The notes beneath the pieces are model-generated. The model saw only the letters and a list, made by a program, of their open reading frames with translations, was not told where the DNA came from and ran no database searches. Both the position numbers and the translations under genes were made by a program. A DNA stretch of 64,000 nucleotides from Diospyros lotus (Eukaryota > Streptophyta > Magnoliopsida > Ericales > Ebenaceae): assembly GCF_014633365.1 (NCBI RefSeq), contig NC_068344.1, positions 9,873,669 to 9,937,668 of the forward strand. Reading direction: 5' to 3'. Below, piece by piece: positions 31,655 to 43,329 of this stretch. Position 1 is the stretch's first letter. Each line of letters begins with the position of its first letter.

Positions 31655-33938
31655 TGTAATAGCCCGCCTCATTGGGCATGTCACTATAAGGAGTTACTGG
31701 GATTTTCGCTATACATAAGATCCACACACGTAACAAAATCCCAGAACCCCAGTTTAACCTTTTTAATTGTTAAAATCAATAAATCTAAACTAAACAAGGC
31801 ATAACCTCACACAACGGAAATAACATAACTTGATAACGTAGGATACTACAACCGTTCATACAAACCATCTTCTAAACAAAATAAGGATTACATAACTGCA
31901 AAAACATAAATAACATCTATATTGCTCGTACTTTATCGTCTCTATCCAACCACGTCCTCATTCTTGTTGCGACCCTCGTCTGGAATGTTTGAATGTTCTA
32001 GGGGCAGAACCCAAATTAGATGCTAAATCATCTAAGTGATGGGACAAAAATAGTTTTATAGAATGCATGTATGAACATAAAAGCATGGCATATACAAAAC
32101 AACACGGCACGTCAACCTTGAGAAATCTCCTTAGCATACTCAACCTCCTGTGGAAAATCCATTCCACATCATACAGTTAGGATTGACCTTGTCACGACAT
32201 ACTTAACCTCAGGGTGCACTTCATCGTCACCCGATCAACATAGATTAACCTTGCCTCATTCTCAAGAAGAGCCTATCCCGTCCCACCAAAACATGACTTG
32301 ATTCAAATATAACAATGTAATGAAAATCACTTGCCATGCATTTTCACAAATCATATCTAGTTAATGCATCACGTAAAAATAACTTGATATGTATAGTATA
32401 CTTATAAATAAAAAGGCAGCACAACCACATGAAATCAACCACCCCAAGGTGAAATCATAAAGCGGACCTTGAACCGAACCACCCACATAAGTCATACTAG
32501 GTTTGGAAGAGACTACTCACTTACCTTAGATAGTAATTCGACGTGTTCCTCGAAAAATGTGTCAAGCTCGATTAGTGTGTAAAACCCCAATACTTTATAG
32601 TGATCCTTTCTTAGCCAATAATTATCCAAGGAAATCAATATTTATTGCTTTCCTAATTTTCTCAATTTTTCTTATTTTTCTTTGTTTTCCATAACTTCCT
32701 TTCTCTTTGAAAATGTGTAATAAATACATAACACCTATTTTAACCAATTTTTTTTTTTTTTACATAAATGTTCCTAAAATAATTTTCTAAAAATTCTAAA
32801 ATTAATTTCAAAAAAATATTGTGCCTTACGCGCCCTCACGCTCCAACTACATGGCTGAGAGTGAGGTCCGCGCGTGTTGGTCACGTGCTCTCACGCTCCA
32901 AGTGCATGGTTGAGAGTGAGGTTTGCGTGTGTTGATCACGCGCCTCATGCTCCGATGACCAATTTGATCCTATCCCCTTGTAGCCTTTCTCAAGTCGATC
33001 CTAGGGGTACCTTGAGTTGCCCGAAAATGCCACTATAAAAGCTCCGAACGACTAGTTGTAGGTTCGGCTTCCGGCGAAGCCCAATTTTTCGGCGACCTCT
33101 CTAAAACCCTTTAAATCCTACACCAAACCCTCTGAAATTCTCCAGAAATACTCCTAAGAACTTAAAGAACAAAATCCCTATGCTCTTAATGCTCGATTCT
33201 CACTTAAACACCTTGAATGACCCTCAATTTTTGAATGAAACCCTTGGCCCTGTGAACCTTATTTATACCCGATTTCCACCAAAATTCCATCTAATAACAG
33301 GTTTTCCTATACCCTAAGCTTCGAATCTAATCATTACAAGCCTCGAATCAAGTTAAACGACGATGAAAAATCCTCTAAAATTTTGGCCAAATTTTTGATT
33401 ATTTCAAAGTTGATTTTTTGTCTAATCATCGTCGATCCTAGCCAAAACCCTTGCCTAATCAAGTCATGATGGCATGGAAAGCAATCCTGACCCCCTTGGA
33501 AGCCTCACTGATGACCACTGCAAAGTTGGCCGGTGATTTGCAAGTTTTACACCTATTTTTCGTTATTTACACTTTCACCCCCAAACTTTTGATATTTCAC
33601 TCTTATTCCATTAGACCCCACAAGTTTAGGATGTCTTATTACACCCTTGAAAGTTTAGATAAACCCTTATTTTAACCACCCTCGGTCAACTTTTAGATTC
33701 TGCACTTTGGCCCGAATGCCCCTAATCATGTATTTGATCCTAAATTTCCTAGAATCTCTTGGTTTTTGAAAACCCCCGACTCTTCGGACATTTTTACCCT
33801 CTAAGTATCATTTTGGTACGGTCACTTACCTTTTGGTTCATGTTTTAAAATTTACACATTAGCCCGAAAGTATGATAAACTGCATTTAAACCCAAAAGAT
33901 TCTTTAAATACTTTTAATTTAAAATTTCAAGTATTACA
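31655..33938 (-). repeat. 3' LTR of chromovirus V
   Basis: TGTAATAGCCC to AAGTATTACA (2,284 bp). On the minus strand it carries the CATCACTTAGATGATTTAGC block (about 32020-32045) shared with the solo LTRs, followed by GTTCTGCCCCTAGAACATTC. Confidence 0.75.
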
Positions 33939-34351
33939 CCCTCTCCCTCTAAAAAGAAATTTCAACCTCGAAATCATTCTTTCCTAGGACTAAATAAATA
34001 CGGATAAGAGATCTTTATCTCTTCTTCACGTTCCCATTTGACTTCTTCCTCACTATGGTTTCTCCACAATACTTTTACTAAAGGAATGACTTTGTTCCTT
34101 AGTACTTGTTCTCTTCGATCCAAGATTTGAACAGGTTCTTCCGGGTAAGTTAGGTCATTTTGGATCTCAATGGTCTCGTTCCAAAGGACTTGCGTAAGAT
34201 CCAACTCGTGTTTCCTCAATTGAGGCACGTGGAACACATTGTGGATATTGGATAAAGCTACTGGTAATGCTATTTTATAAGCTACAAATCCAATTCTTTC
34301 CAGGATTTCATATGGACCGATGTACCTTGGGTTTAGTTTACCTCTTTTTTG
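33939..34351 (-). pseudogene. chromovirus V integrase C-terminus and chromodomain
   Basis: The minus strand reads FHVPQLRKHELDLTQVL, then the chromodomain EPVQILDRREQVLRNKVI and LVKVLWRNHSEEEVKWERE. Known: this wording matches Tekay/Del chromodomains, which direct integration to modified chromatin. It is severed from the rest of the integrase by element T. Confidence 0.88.
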
Positions 34352-34356
34352 TCCTC

Positions 34357-35147
34357 TATTGTGCTAGGAAAAAATGGGGCAAAAAAGTGAGAAATTTTTC
34401 CAAAAAAATAATAAAGTTTAGCCGCAAGGGCAAGCCTCGCAACATGGCTGGTTGCAAGTGCCAGCCTTGTGACAAAGCTGGCCACAATGGCCAACCTAAC
34501 AGCCAGCTCTGCAGCAGCCCTTTGCAAGTGCCAGCCTCGTGACATTTTTGTGGAAATCTCTCCCATTTTTTATGTTGAATTTGACCCCATTCAGTAATCG
34601 ACACGTGTCAGCACTAGCCATAATTGAGAATCATGCCCTATAAATACCCAGCTATAGGACATTAATGGGGACTTCCAATTTCGATAAAATTTAGACATTT
34701 TGAATGCATCTTTACTGTTTAGATAAATAGTCATTGGGATTCGAGACTGACTTTGGCATTGGAGGGTTTTCGAGGGGAAAGATTCCCGCGAGTCTTCTAA
34801 CCCATTTTTTGAGCATCAACAGGGCCAAATCCTTGGGGGCAAGACTTTGCGATGAGACCAAATCCTGTGAGACCTTATGGCAAGACCAAATCCTTGTGGC
34901 AAAGGCAAAACCTTGTGGTGAGACCTAGCGGTGAAGGAAAAACCTTGCGGCAAGACCTTGTGACAAAGGCGGAACCTTGTGGAAAAAGAGCTAGTGATGA
35001 AGCCTTGTGATGAGAGAGTTAGTGGCGAAGCCTTGTGGTAAAAACCTTGTGACAAAAGAACTAGTGGTGAAGCCTTGTGACGAGAGATCTAATGGCGAAG
35101 CATTGTGGCAAAAGAGCTAGTGGGTAAGACCTTGTGGCAAAGGAGCT
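34357..35147 (+). repeat. 5' LTR of element T, first part
   Basis: Aligns with 57229-57955. Includes GC-rich repeats of GCTGGCCGC..GTGCCAGCC type at about 34425-34545, the TATA-like CCCTATAAATACCCAG at 34632 and the CCTTGTGGC minisatellite from about 34830. Continues at 53946. Confidence 0.85.
34830..35147 (+). repeat. GCCTTGTGGC-type minisatellite in the T LTR
   Basis: Degenerate units of about 15-25 bp built on ACCTTGTGGC(A/G)AAG and AGCTAGTGG(C/T)GAAG. Also present at 57765-57970 and, beyond the U insertion, at 53946-53985. Confidence 0.75.
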
Positions 35148-35650
35148 TGTGCCACCCCGGCCCCATTACCGGGTGCCACTATAACCTGTAGTTACAATCC
35201 CAACCTAACTCGAAGGTCGGTTATGCCCTGCCAATATAATCATTAAAATAATATGGGCGCCCTGGGTGGGGTCCAGGTTTTGCTGCCTTCGTCTATCGAG
35301 AACTCAGGAGTAAAATGCATAGGTAGCAAAAATTCACCCGATTCTCGTATCCGATTAAGCCCTTAATATACAAATTCGACTCCAAATAAAATAAATACTA
35401 GCCTGCTTAGTAAAATACTTTAACAGTCAAGCATATCTTATAAACCCGACCGCAACAGATCGGTTCACACACACACTCTGAATTACTCATAGTAGGAGCC
35501 TTAACTTGTTTGAGTCAACCTCTAGTTAAACCACAACCATCACTCGTAGTTATTACACAACAGATATATTACATAATTAACACAGGAGATTAACCCATAT
35601 TCTCACTGTCCATGATCACTGCCAGCTGGCGTCTCATCCACTAGCATTAC

Positions 35651-37600
35651 TGTAATACCCTAGATTTTTAAACTCAAATATGAGGTGATACTTGAGGTTA
35701 TTAGGTTTTAATACTTGAGAAAATAGGTCATTTGAAGGAATTAAGGAAGCTTTGAGGGAAAAATTCAGTTTCTGAACCAGTGGCAAAATCGTAAATATTG
35801 AAGTCGGGTAAAAGTCTAATTTATCTAAAATCTTGGGGTGCTAAGTGTAATTTATCCATTTTCCAAGGACCAAAAAGTGAAATTAAAAAATGGGCCGGGG
35901 ACTAAGTTGTAAAGGGTCTAAGTGCAGTTACGTGAAAAATTTGGGCCGAAGTATTGTTTGTTGAAACCTTAAAATATCGCTTCAAAATATCTTGGATTTC
36001 AAACTCAAATCAAATGGAGCGTTGGATCATTTTGAAGTCCAAGTCTAAGTCTTTGTTAAAGTAAGTCTTCTCCAAGTCTTTGTTAAAGTAAGTCTTCTTT
36101 AAGTCTTTTCCAAAGTCTTTTCAAAGTCTTCCCTAAGTCTTTTTCCAAGTCTTTTGCTTAGCTTCCAAGATTACTTAAGCCTCCAAAAGTCTCCAAACCT
36201 TATCTTCAAGGACAAATGGAAAGCAACTATTGGACTACTTGGAAGCTAAGTTAAGGACTCATGATGACCCTTGAGGTGGTGACACGTGGTTGGTTAGAAA
36301 ATTCTATAAATAGGGGCTAGGTTGATCACAAACCATTCGAAGTAAGTTTAAGGTGAATTTATGCCAAATTGAGGGAATCAAATGGGAGGATCTTGTTCTT
36401 GGGAGAAAGGGGAGAATACTCCCAAAAGAAGGGAGAAAATTCCGTTAAGAACAAGGGAGAAAAGGCCTCGTCGAAAAGTTTGGCCTGCCACCATAGGTCG
36501 TGCCAAAAGATGTAAAAACCACGAGAAAACCATTCCTGCTCGTCGTAAACAGTGCTTCTTAGGGTAAACCTTAAAGGTGAGTGGTTCTTGTGCATGCTTC
36601 TTGCTTTTCCATGATCACTCTTGGTTTCATTTGTGGATGGTTTGTTACTTACGTCTTATGTTCCCTTTAATTCGAGCATATCCTTTCTACTTTGTTGTAT
36701 CGGGTTTGACCCTGACAGCTTTCGTATGTGGCTGGTGGCTTGCATATCATATTCCTTCTGCTTTATTATACATCTTGTCATTTAGTGACTGTGGCTAGTT
36801 GGTGGCTTGCCGTGTGTGAACTACCACGAGGGCCTGTGTAAGGGGGCCGAGGGGTTCATACATGGCAAGTAAGGAGGATATCTCGTGCCTATGTAAGGGG
36901 GTCGAGAGGTTACATCTCATGTTTTATTGCTTTTAAGCAAATCTTGCATATTTTATATGCATCTCGATATTTGTATTTGTGGCTAGTTGTTGGGACATCA
37001 CAGGGGATCTCGTGCTCTTGCGGTGAGCCTAGACCTCGTGCTCTAGCAGTGAGCTATGATCTTAGGAGATTTCGTTCTTATTTCTGCATGTCTCCTGGCA
37101 AAGCTGCATATTGCTCTTGCACGCATAGTTTCTTTCCTTGTACCACTCACTTAGATGTAATAATCTAACTCGGGTGTTTCATACCCCTGGAACATTCAAC
37201 GTTCCAGGTATGTTAAGCTTATTAGGTACTCCAGGTTCCAACGCGAGCAAGGATTCAGAGGTGGTGCTTGGCTGATTTAGAGTTGGATTTATTTGTGTAC
37301 CCATGTAATCCCAATATTGTAATGTAAATAGCAGTTAAGATACTTAAGAATGTATGGTGTTTGTGTGCGGTTCTGTGACTGTATCGCAAAATTTATGTAT
37401 TTGTGAAGCTGTTATAACTTTCTGATATGTGGGTGCGTGATGGACTTTTATTTAAACTTGTGGAAATCCTAACTATTTAGCATACTCAAGTTCGATCATT
37501 GCTTCCGTTGATAAAGGATTTCCAATAATTCTCGAGGTCATTATTAACATATAACGAATATCTTATTGCTTCATTGTGTAATTGAAAGTGGGGCGTTACA
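35651..37600 (+). mobile_element. chromovirus-type solo LTR, copy 3 (1.95 kb)
   Basis: TGTAATACCCTAGA to GTGGGGCGTTACA. It carries the block CACTCACTTAGATGTAATAA and CCCCTGGAACATTCAACGTT at 37143-37205, as in copies 1 and 2. Flanks (ATTAC / ACTGC) do not form a clean duplication, though host sequence CATTACTG..CTGCC suggests ACTG(C). A repeated AAGTCTTTG..AAAG region lies at 36035-36150. Confidence 0.75.
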
Positions 37601-38459
37601 ACTGCCTTTCCCTTTTTCGTCCCCGAGCTGCCTGTACGGTTAGTGGGGAAATATAGGGGTGAGTTCGAGGACTCAGTAAAGGTAATATGAGATGCTATAA
37701 ATTAAAATGCATAACAATTATAGAAAGATGTGAAGTGTATCATGCATGTAGGCCTGCCCATCGCACCCTAGTCCGGATTTTGGTGGCCCCACCAATTTCA
37801 TTTAGGACCCCATCTTGAGACTTACACGGCCCAAATTTATAGCCCCATGCCAAGTCACTTCCCCAACCGTCTAATACAAGCCATGCCAACATAAATTTAC
37901 ACACAACATATTAAACCTTACAACGTATTAGTCGCTTCCTTCGTGCCGATTCCGTGCCTCAATTCTCTATATAACTATAAAATAAAATAATTAGGTGCAC
38001 AGTTAATTTTAATTATCGCTGCTACATTACAAGATAATTTAGCTAAACACGTAATTAATTTTAATTAACATTATTAAATAAATAAATTTAAAATATTTTT
38101 ATACCTCGCGTATATCCACAAGCAGAGTTTCAGTAATTCCAAAATTCACAATGTTTACGGTAGAAAATGCCGCTATTTATAGGCGCCAGAGGCTCGAGTG
38201 AAGGAGACACAAGGGCTGGGTGTCAAAAGGAAACCCCTCATAGGCTACTACGTGGCAACAGTAGAGAGGGGAAGGGTGGCACATAGCTACGCCACACGGC
38301 GTGGCCTGGGGCGCGCGGCTAGCATCTATAGCCGCGCGCACCCGCGTGTATAGCCGTGCGCGCCCGCGTGCATAGGCACCGCCTCGCGCTTCAAAATGGT
38401 GCCATTTACTTCCCCAGCTGGTTGGAAAAATTCTAACCAGCTCTCCCTTTCTCCTGCTC
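37601..38459. other. body of element U between two insertions
   Basis: No gene. A GC-rich patch with repeated TATAGCCGCGCGC-like words lies at 38290-38390. Confidence 0.5.
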
Positions 38460-41045
38460 TGTAACGCCCCGCTCCCACTTACGGGTGTTACTAGAGAATA
38501 ATCAACTAACTATTCACTCACTAAGGTAATAATGAAGAGACAACTATGTTTCAATAAGAAACATCCTAGGTCGGAACTAGGCTTCGCCCTTCCTTTACTT
38601 CAGTCAAGGATTCAGGGACATATTGAAAAGACCTCACGAAAATAAAACCCGAAACCTTGGTGAAGCGTTACCCTTTTTCAGCTCTTAATGAAGAGCCAAG
38701 GGTGACCTTTCCTAGGATTCGACAAAAATAAGCTAACCACACTTCGCTTAATTTAACTATGGCACAAGGCCCTAATTATTAGAAAATAATTTTTGGCCTA
38801 ATTAATAACCCATTTTCTCATTCTCCATAGCCTTAAAAAATAATTGGGTTAAACTCCTCTTGAAAAATTTAATAAATTTTTCCTTAGCCAAACCTCTATT
38901 TATTTTCCTTTATTTATTTCAAAATTACCCCAAATTTCCATCATTCAAGGAGTAAGTTTTGAAATTCAAACATCAAGTTTTCTCATCCATTTTTCTCAAA
39001 ATTCAAGGAAAATACTCTTTTATTTTATTTTCCAAAATATAGGAATTTTTTGAAAATGTCCCAAAATTTATGTTAATTTAATTAATATTTTGGAGGCTCA
39101 AACCCATATTTATTTATTTACATAAACTTGCTTTTATTCCAAAAATTCTAGGAATATTTTAAATAAAATAAAAAAAATTTAAACAACATCAAAAGGCAGC
39201 AGCAACCCAGCCGCGCGCACACGCGCACATCGCGCTCACGCCTGTTGGCTTTTCTTTTTAATCCCATACATTCCAGAAATTTAATTTACATAAATTTAAA
39301 CATAAATCCCTCACTTTCACCCCAACATAAGGCCATACAATCATGAGGTACTCACACAACATACACCAAATTAGGATAGATATTCAAGTTTAAACTCCAT
39401 CAAACTCTTAAACACCATTACAAAATATGAAGGTTACACAACTAGTCTTCCATACTCATAGCTCTTACCCCTTCTAAGATGCCCTTTCCTTTGGAGCTTT
39501 CACCACTTACAAAGAGGTCCAAGATGACCTTATGAGCTATGACTCAATAAGGGTGCAATGCAAAACAAATGAGAGCATAAGTAACCATGTAATGCGAGAT
39601 GTAATGCAATATGGGTAGTCTTCCTAGCCTTCACAACCTTTCAAGGTGGAAACTTCAACCAGTCCCTTTTTCCCAACTCCAAGCCCTCTTTATGGACAAA
39701 GGTCCACTAGAGTACACAAATGCATATATTCTTGCAAACACATGAAACTCATGACAAACATTTGCTAAATATGCAAGACCGCCACCCATGGGGTCATCCC
39801 TTACTTTAACTCTTAGATGTTTTTCAAACGATTGTTTTCAAGTACCTCTTTGCTTCCAACAACCTAAAGAGAATTTCTTCGAACATTAGAAGATTTCTAA
39901 AACTAAGAGATGAGAAGGATTAAGAAGACTTCTTCTTTTCTTTTCTAAGAAAAATCAAGTACAAGAATCTTACCTTCCTTTCTCTTCTTCTATTCTTCTT
40001 CTTCTTCTTCTTCTAATTGTACTCTTGGCCAAGAAATTTGGCCATCTATTCCTTCTTCCTCTTTATATTACCTATCTTTTCCTTTTTCTTTAATTATTTC
40101 TATTCCTAGCTTTAATCTAAACCCTTGGATTTTATTGGTTTGAGAGAACTAATCTCCACCATTCACTACAAGCACAATCCCTGTGCTTAATAAACTTTTA
40201 ATCTCATCCTTTGATCACATAGGATTCAATCTCTACCCTTGAGAAGAAACACAATCATTGGTAAAAAAAAGTTTTAATCCTAGCCATGAATTTAAAATGG
40301 AGATTGAATCTCTACCCTTCAAAGAAGCACAATCCATGTGCTTAAAGAGAACACCATCCAAGCCCTTGATTCCTACCCAAGAGTTATCCCAACCATCCAT
40401 TCTAATCTCTTAAAAATTAATTTTAATTATATTAGCAATCCATGCCAATATTTAAGACTCATTTGTGGCCCTTAGATCAACTCCCATTCCAGAACCACAT
40501 CTCATCCATTGGATCCATCTTAAACTTTTAATTTTTCTCCCATTTATTTTAATTCTTCCCATTTTCAACAATAATTGAATGGACACCTTAAATGATGGCT
40601 CTCATTAAAGGCAAGAATGACCCATTTTCTTTCTTTTTTTTTCTTTTAATTAAATCTCACTTCTCTTTTAATGAGATCTTGCCAAGTGTCACCTATACAC
40701 TTAATTTAGACATTTCTTATTTCTTTAATATCTCATCTTCTTAATTGAGAATTTGCCAAGTGTCACTATTTGACACGTACTTGGCCCCTAATCCACAATC
40801 TTGACCATCCAATATTTCTCAATAAGTTAATCAAAATTAAATCCTTCACATATAATTTATTTACATATTTTCACCCATAATAATTCTCTTTTAATAGGAT
40901 AATATCTAAATTACCATGTTGTCCTTCTAGAGACATCTCAAATTTATAAACTTCCATTAGCCAACCTAGGACAATTCTGGAACGCCACATACCTCTATTT
41001 TCATAATTTATTTAATTAATTCACACTCACACCTAGGGTGTTACA
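38460..41045 (-). repeat. 3' LTR (left side) of chromovirus X
   Basis: Aligns end to end with 50986-53615. A polypurine-tract complement TCCCACCCCTCTT follows at 41046-41058. Confidence 0.93.
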
Positions 41046-41063
41046 TCCCACCCCTCTTAGAAT

Positions 41064-41997
41064 TTAGTCCTCAAAATTCACTTTCATTAATACACATGAT
41101 AGGTACAACATGGATACACAAGATCTCACTTTCATTACATCATCATCAAACAATTCAGGAAATTCTTGACTCAGCTCTTCCTCTAGCTCGCATGTCGCTT
41201 CTTTATCAGAATGGTGACTCCACTGGACCTTTACTAAGGGAATTGTCTTATTTCTCAATGTTTTCTCCCAACTATCCAGAATCTTTATTGGTTGCTCTGT
41301 TTAAGTTAGGTTTTGACGAACCTCCACTTCGTCTCCTAATACTTCTAATCTTGGATCTGGAATGAACTTTCGTAATTGGGATACGTGGAATACATCGTGC
41401 ACTCCTGCTAAAGTCTCGGGTAAAGCCAATCGATAAGCCAGGGGTCCCACATGCTCAATGATTCGGTATGACCTTAAATACCTTGGACTTAACTTTCCAC
41501 GTCTTCGATCTCTCATGGCTGGCCTTTGAGGCGACGCTCGGAGGAATACCCTATCTCCCACATGAAACTCTAAATCCCGAGATTGATGATCAGCATAATA
41601 TTTTTGACGATCTTGAGCAATCTTCATACATCTCCTTACTACTTCAATTTTCTCGGAAGCTTGGTGTACCAAATCAGTCTTGGCCAATCGCTTCTCACCC
41701 ACTTTGAGCCAACATAAGGGTGATCGACATTGTCTCCCTTATAAAGCTTTGTATGATGCCATGCCAATGCTACTTTGGTAGCTATTATTATATGAAAACT
41801 CTACCAGGGGTAGAAACTCATCCTAATTTCCCTTGAACTCCAAAACACATGCTCGAAGCATATCTTCTAAAATATGATTCACCTGTTCAGTTTGACCATC
41901 CGTCTAAGGGTGATACGTGGTACTAAAATTTAATTTCGTTTCCATTTCTTCTTGCAAACAAACCCAAAATCTAGATAGAAATTTCGAATCTCTGTCT
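41064..41997 (-). pseudogene. chromovirus X integrase C-terminal half and chromodomain
   Basis: The minus strand from 41997 reads degraded integrase, then 41301-41702 KYYADHQSRDLEFHVGDRVF, SPRYLRSYRIIEHVGPLAYR and HDVFHVSQLRKFIPDPR. The chromodomain is at 41064-41290 (ILDSWEK-like, RNKTIPLVKVQWSHHSDKEA, FPELFDDD). Typical Tekay/Del tail. Joins to 46246 across insertion Y; the break falls in the SDRDSKF region of the catalytic core. Confidence 0.88.
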
Positions 41998-42782
41998 GAC
42001 ACTATAACGACCCATTAGGGGGCCCAGTATTTATTCAAGAATTATTTAATTAATTGTTGAAGTATTTGATTAAGAGATTTTTTCAATTAATTATTTAATG
42101 TGGCAATTAGATATTTTGAAGAAAAAGAATAGTATTTAATTCTATTTAATTTTGGAGTTAAAAGAATTTGCCAAGGTGGCAATCTAGTAATTTTTAATTG
42201 AGAGAATAGTATTTAAATAGCATTTAATGGCATTTATTTTGTGGAAATTAAATGCAAGGGCATGAAGTTAATTCTGGAGTTTTATTATTATTTGAGAGTT
42301 TTAATAATAATTTTTGTATTATTATTAATTAAGTGAGATTATGTATTTAAGGGAGAGTGAGAATCCATGAGTGAGATGGATTTAGATTGAGAGTCTCCTA
42401 GTTGTAGTAGGAGGAGAATTCCAAGTTAATTAAGAATAAGGACTCCAAATTATAAAAGGAGAAGGAGATGAATTTCTAAGGCTATTTCTTTCTCTATATA
42501 AAGGCACATAAACCATAGATTTCTTCATGCCGTATGAGAAGCAGAGACCCAATAAGTCTGTGAGTTGCAAAAGTTGCTTTGCATAGGAGATTTCTGGTTG
42601 AGATCGTGTGAGTCGATCAAGATTTATCGTGGCAAGTATCTTTCCTATAATCCCTTCCATTACAGGTTCTTATTAGTTTCGTTTTTAGATTATTCCAGTT
42701 CTTCATTGTAGTTTTCAGATTTATATCAGTAAGAAGAGACGTATATATATATATATATATGCGTATAACAGTGAAGTTATGA

Positions 42783-43125
42783 GCAAGTTCTATTAATCCT
42801 TATCCATTTTGGATTGCAAGTTCTATTAATCCTTATCCATTTTGGATTACAAGTTCTATCAATCCTTATCCATTTTGGATTGCATGTTCTATTACTCCTT
42901 ATCCATTTTGGATTACAAGTTCTATTACTCCTTATCTATTTTGGATTGCAAGTTCTATTAATCCTTATCCATTTTGATTGCAAGTTCTATTACTCCTTAT
43001 CCATTTTGGATTGCAAGTTCTATTAATCCTTCTCCATTTTGGATTGTGAGTTCTATTACTCATTTTCCCATTTGGAGTGCAAGTCCTATTATTTCTTCTT
43101 TCTCTTGAGTTGCAAGTTCCTTTCT
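42783..43125 (+). repeat. tandem array, 33-bp unit, about 10 copies
   Basis: Units read GCAAGTTCTATTAATCC plus TTATCCATTTTGGATT, nearly identical for the first eight and decaying to the right. The 33-bp length keeps a frame open, which explains the repetitive ORF over it. Confidence 0.93.
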
Positions 43126-43329
43126 CCTTTTATTTCTTTTAGAGGCAAGTTCTCATATATGCATGATCTTTATAGTGATTCAATCAAATGTTATCTTTAA
43201 ATCATCCTAAAGTTGTTTCATATCGATTGGGATTCGTTTTCCCAAGATTTTATTCAAAATGGTGTAGAATCATTAAGTTTTGTTTCAGATTTCAGTCTTT
43301 GTTAGTGTTCATGTTCGTCAAATTTAATT

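Noticed and set aside
42814..43026. ORF repeating VLLILIHFGLQ as a membrane protein
   Set aside because: The open frame is only a by-product of a 33-bp (multiple of three) tandem unit.
42783..43125. Regular array considered as CRISPR
   Set aside because: Units are contiguous without unique spacers, sit in a plant LTR, and there are no cas genes.
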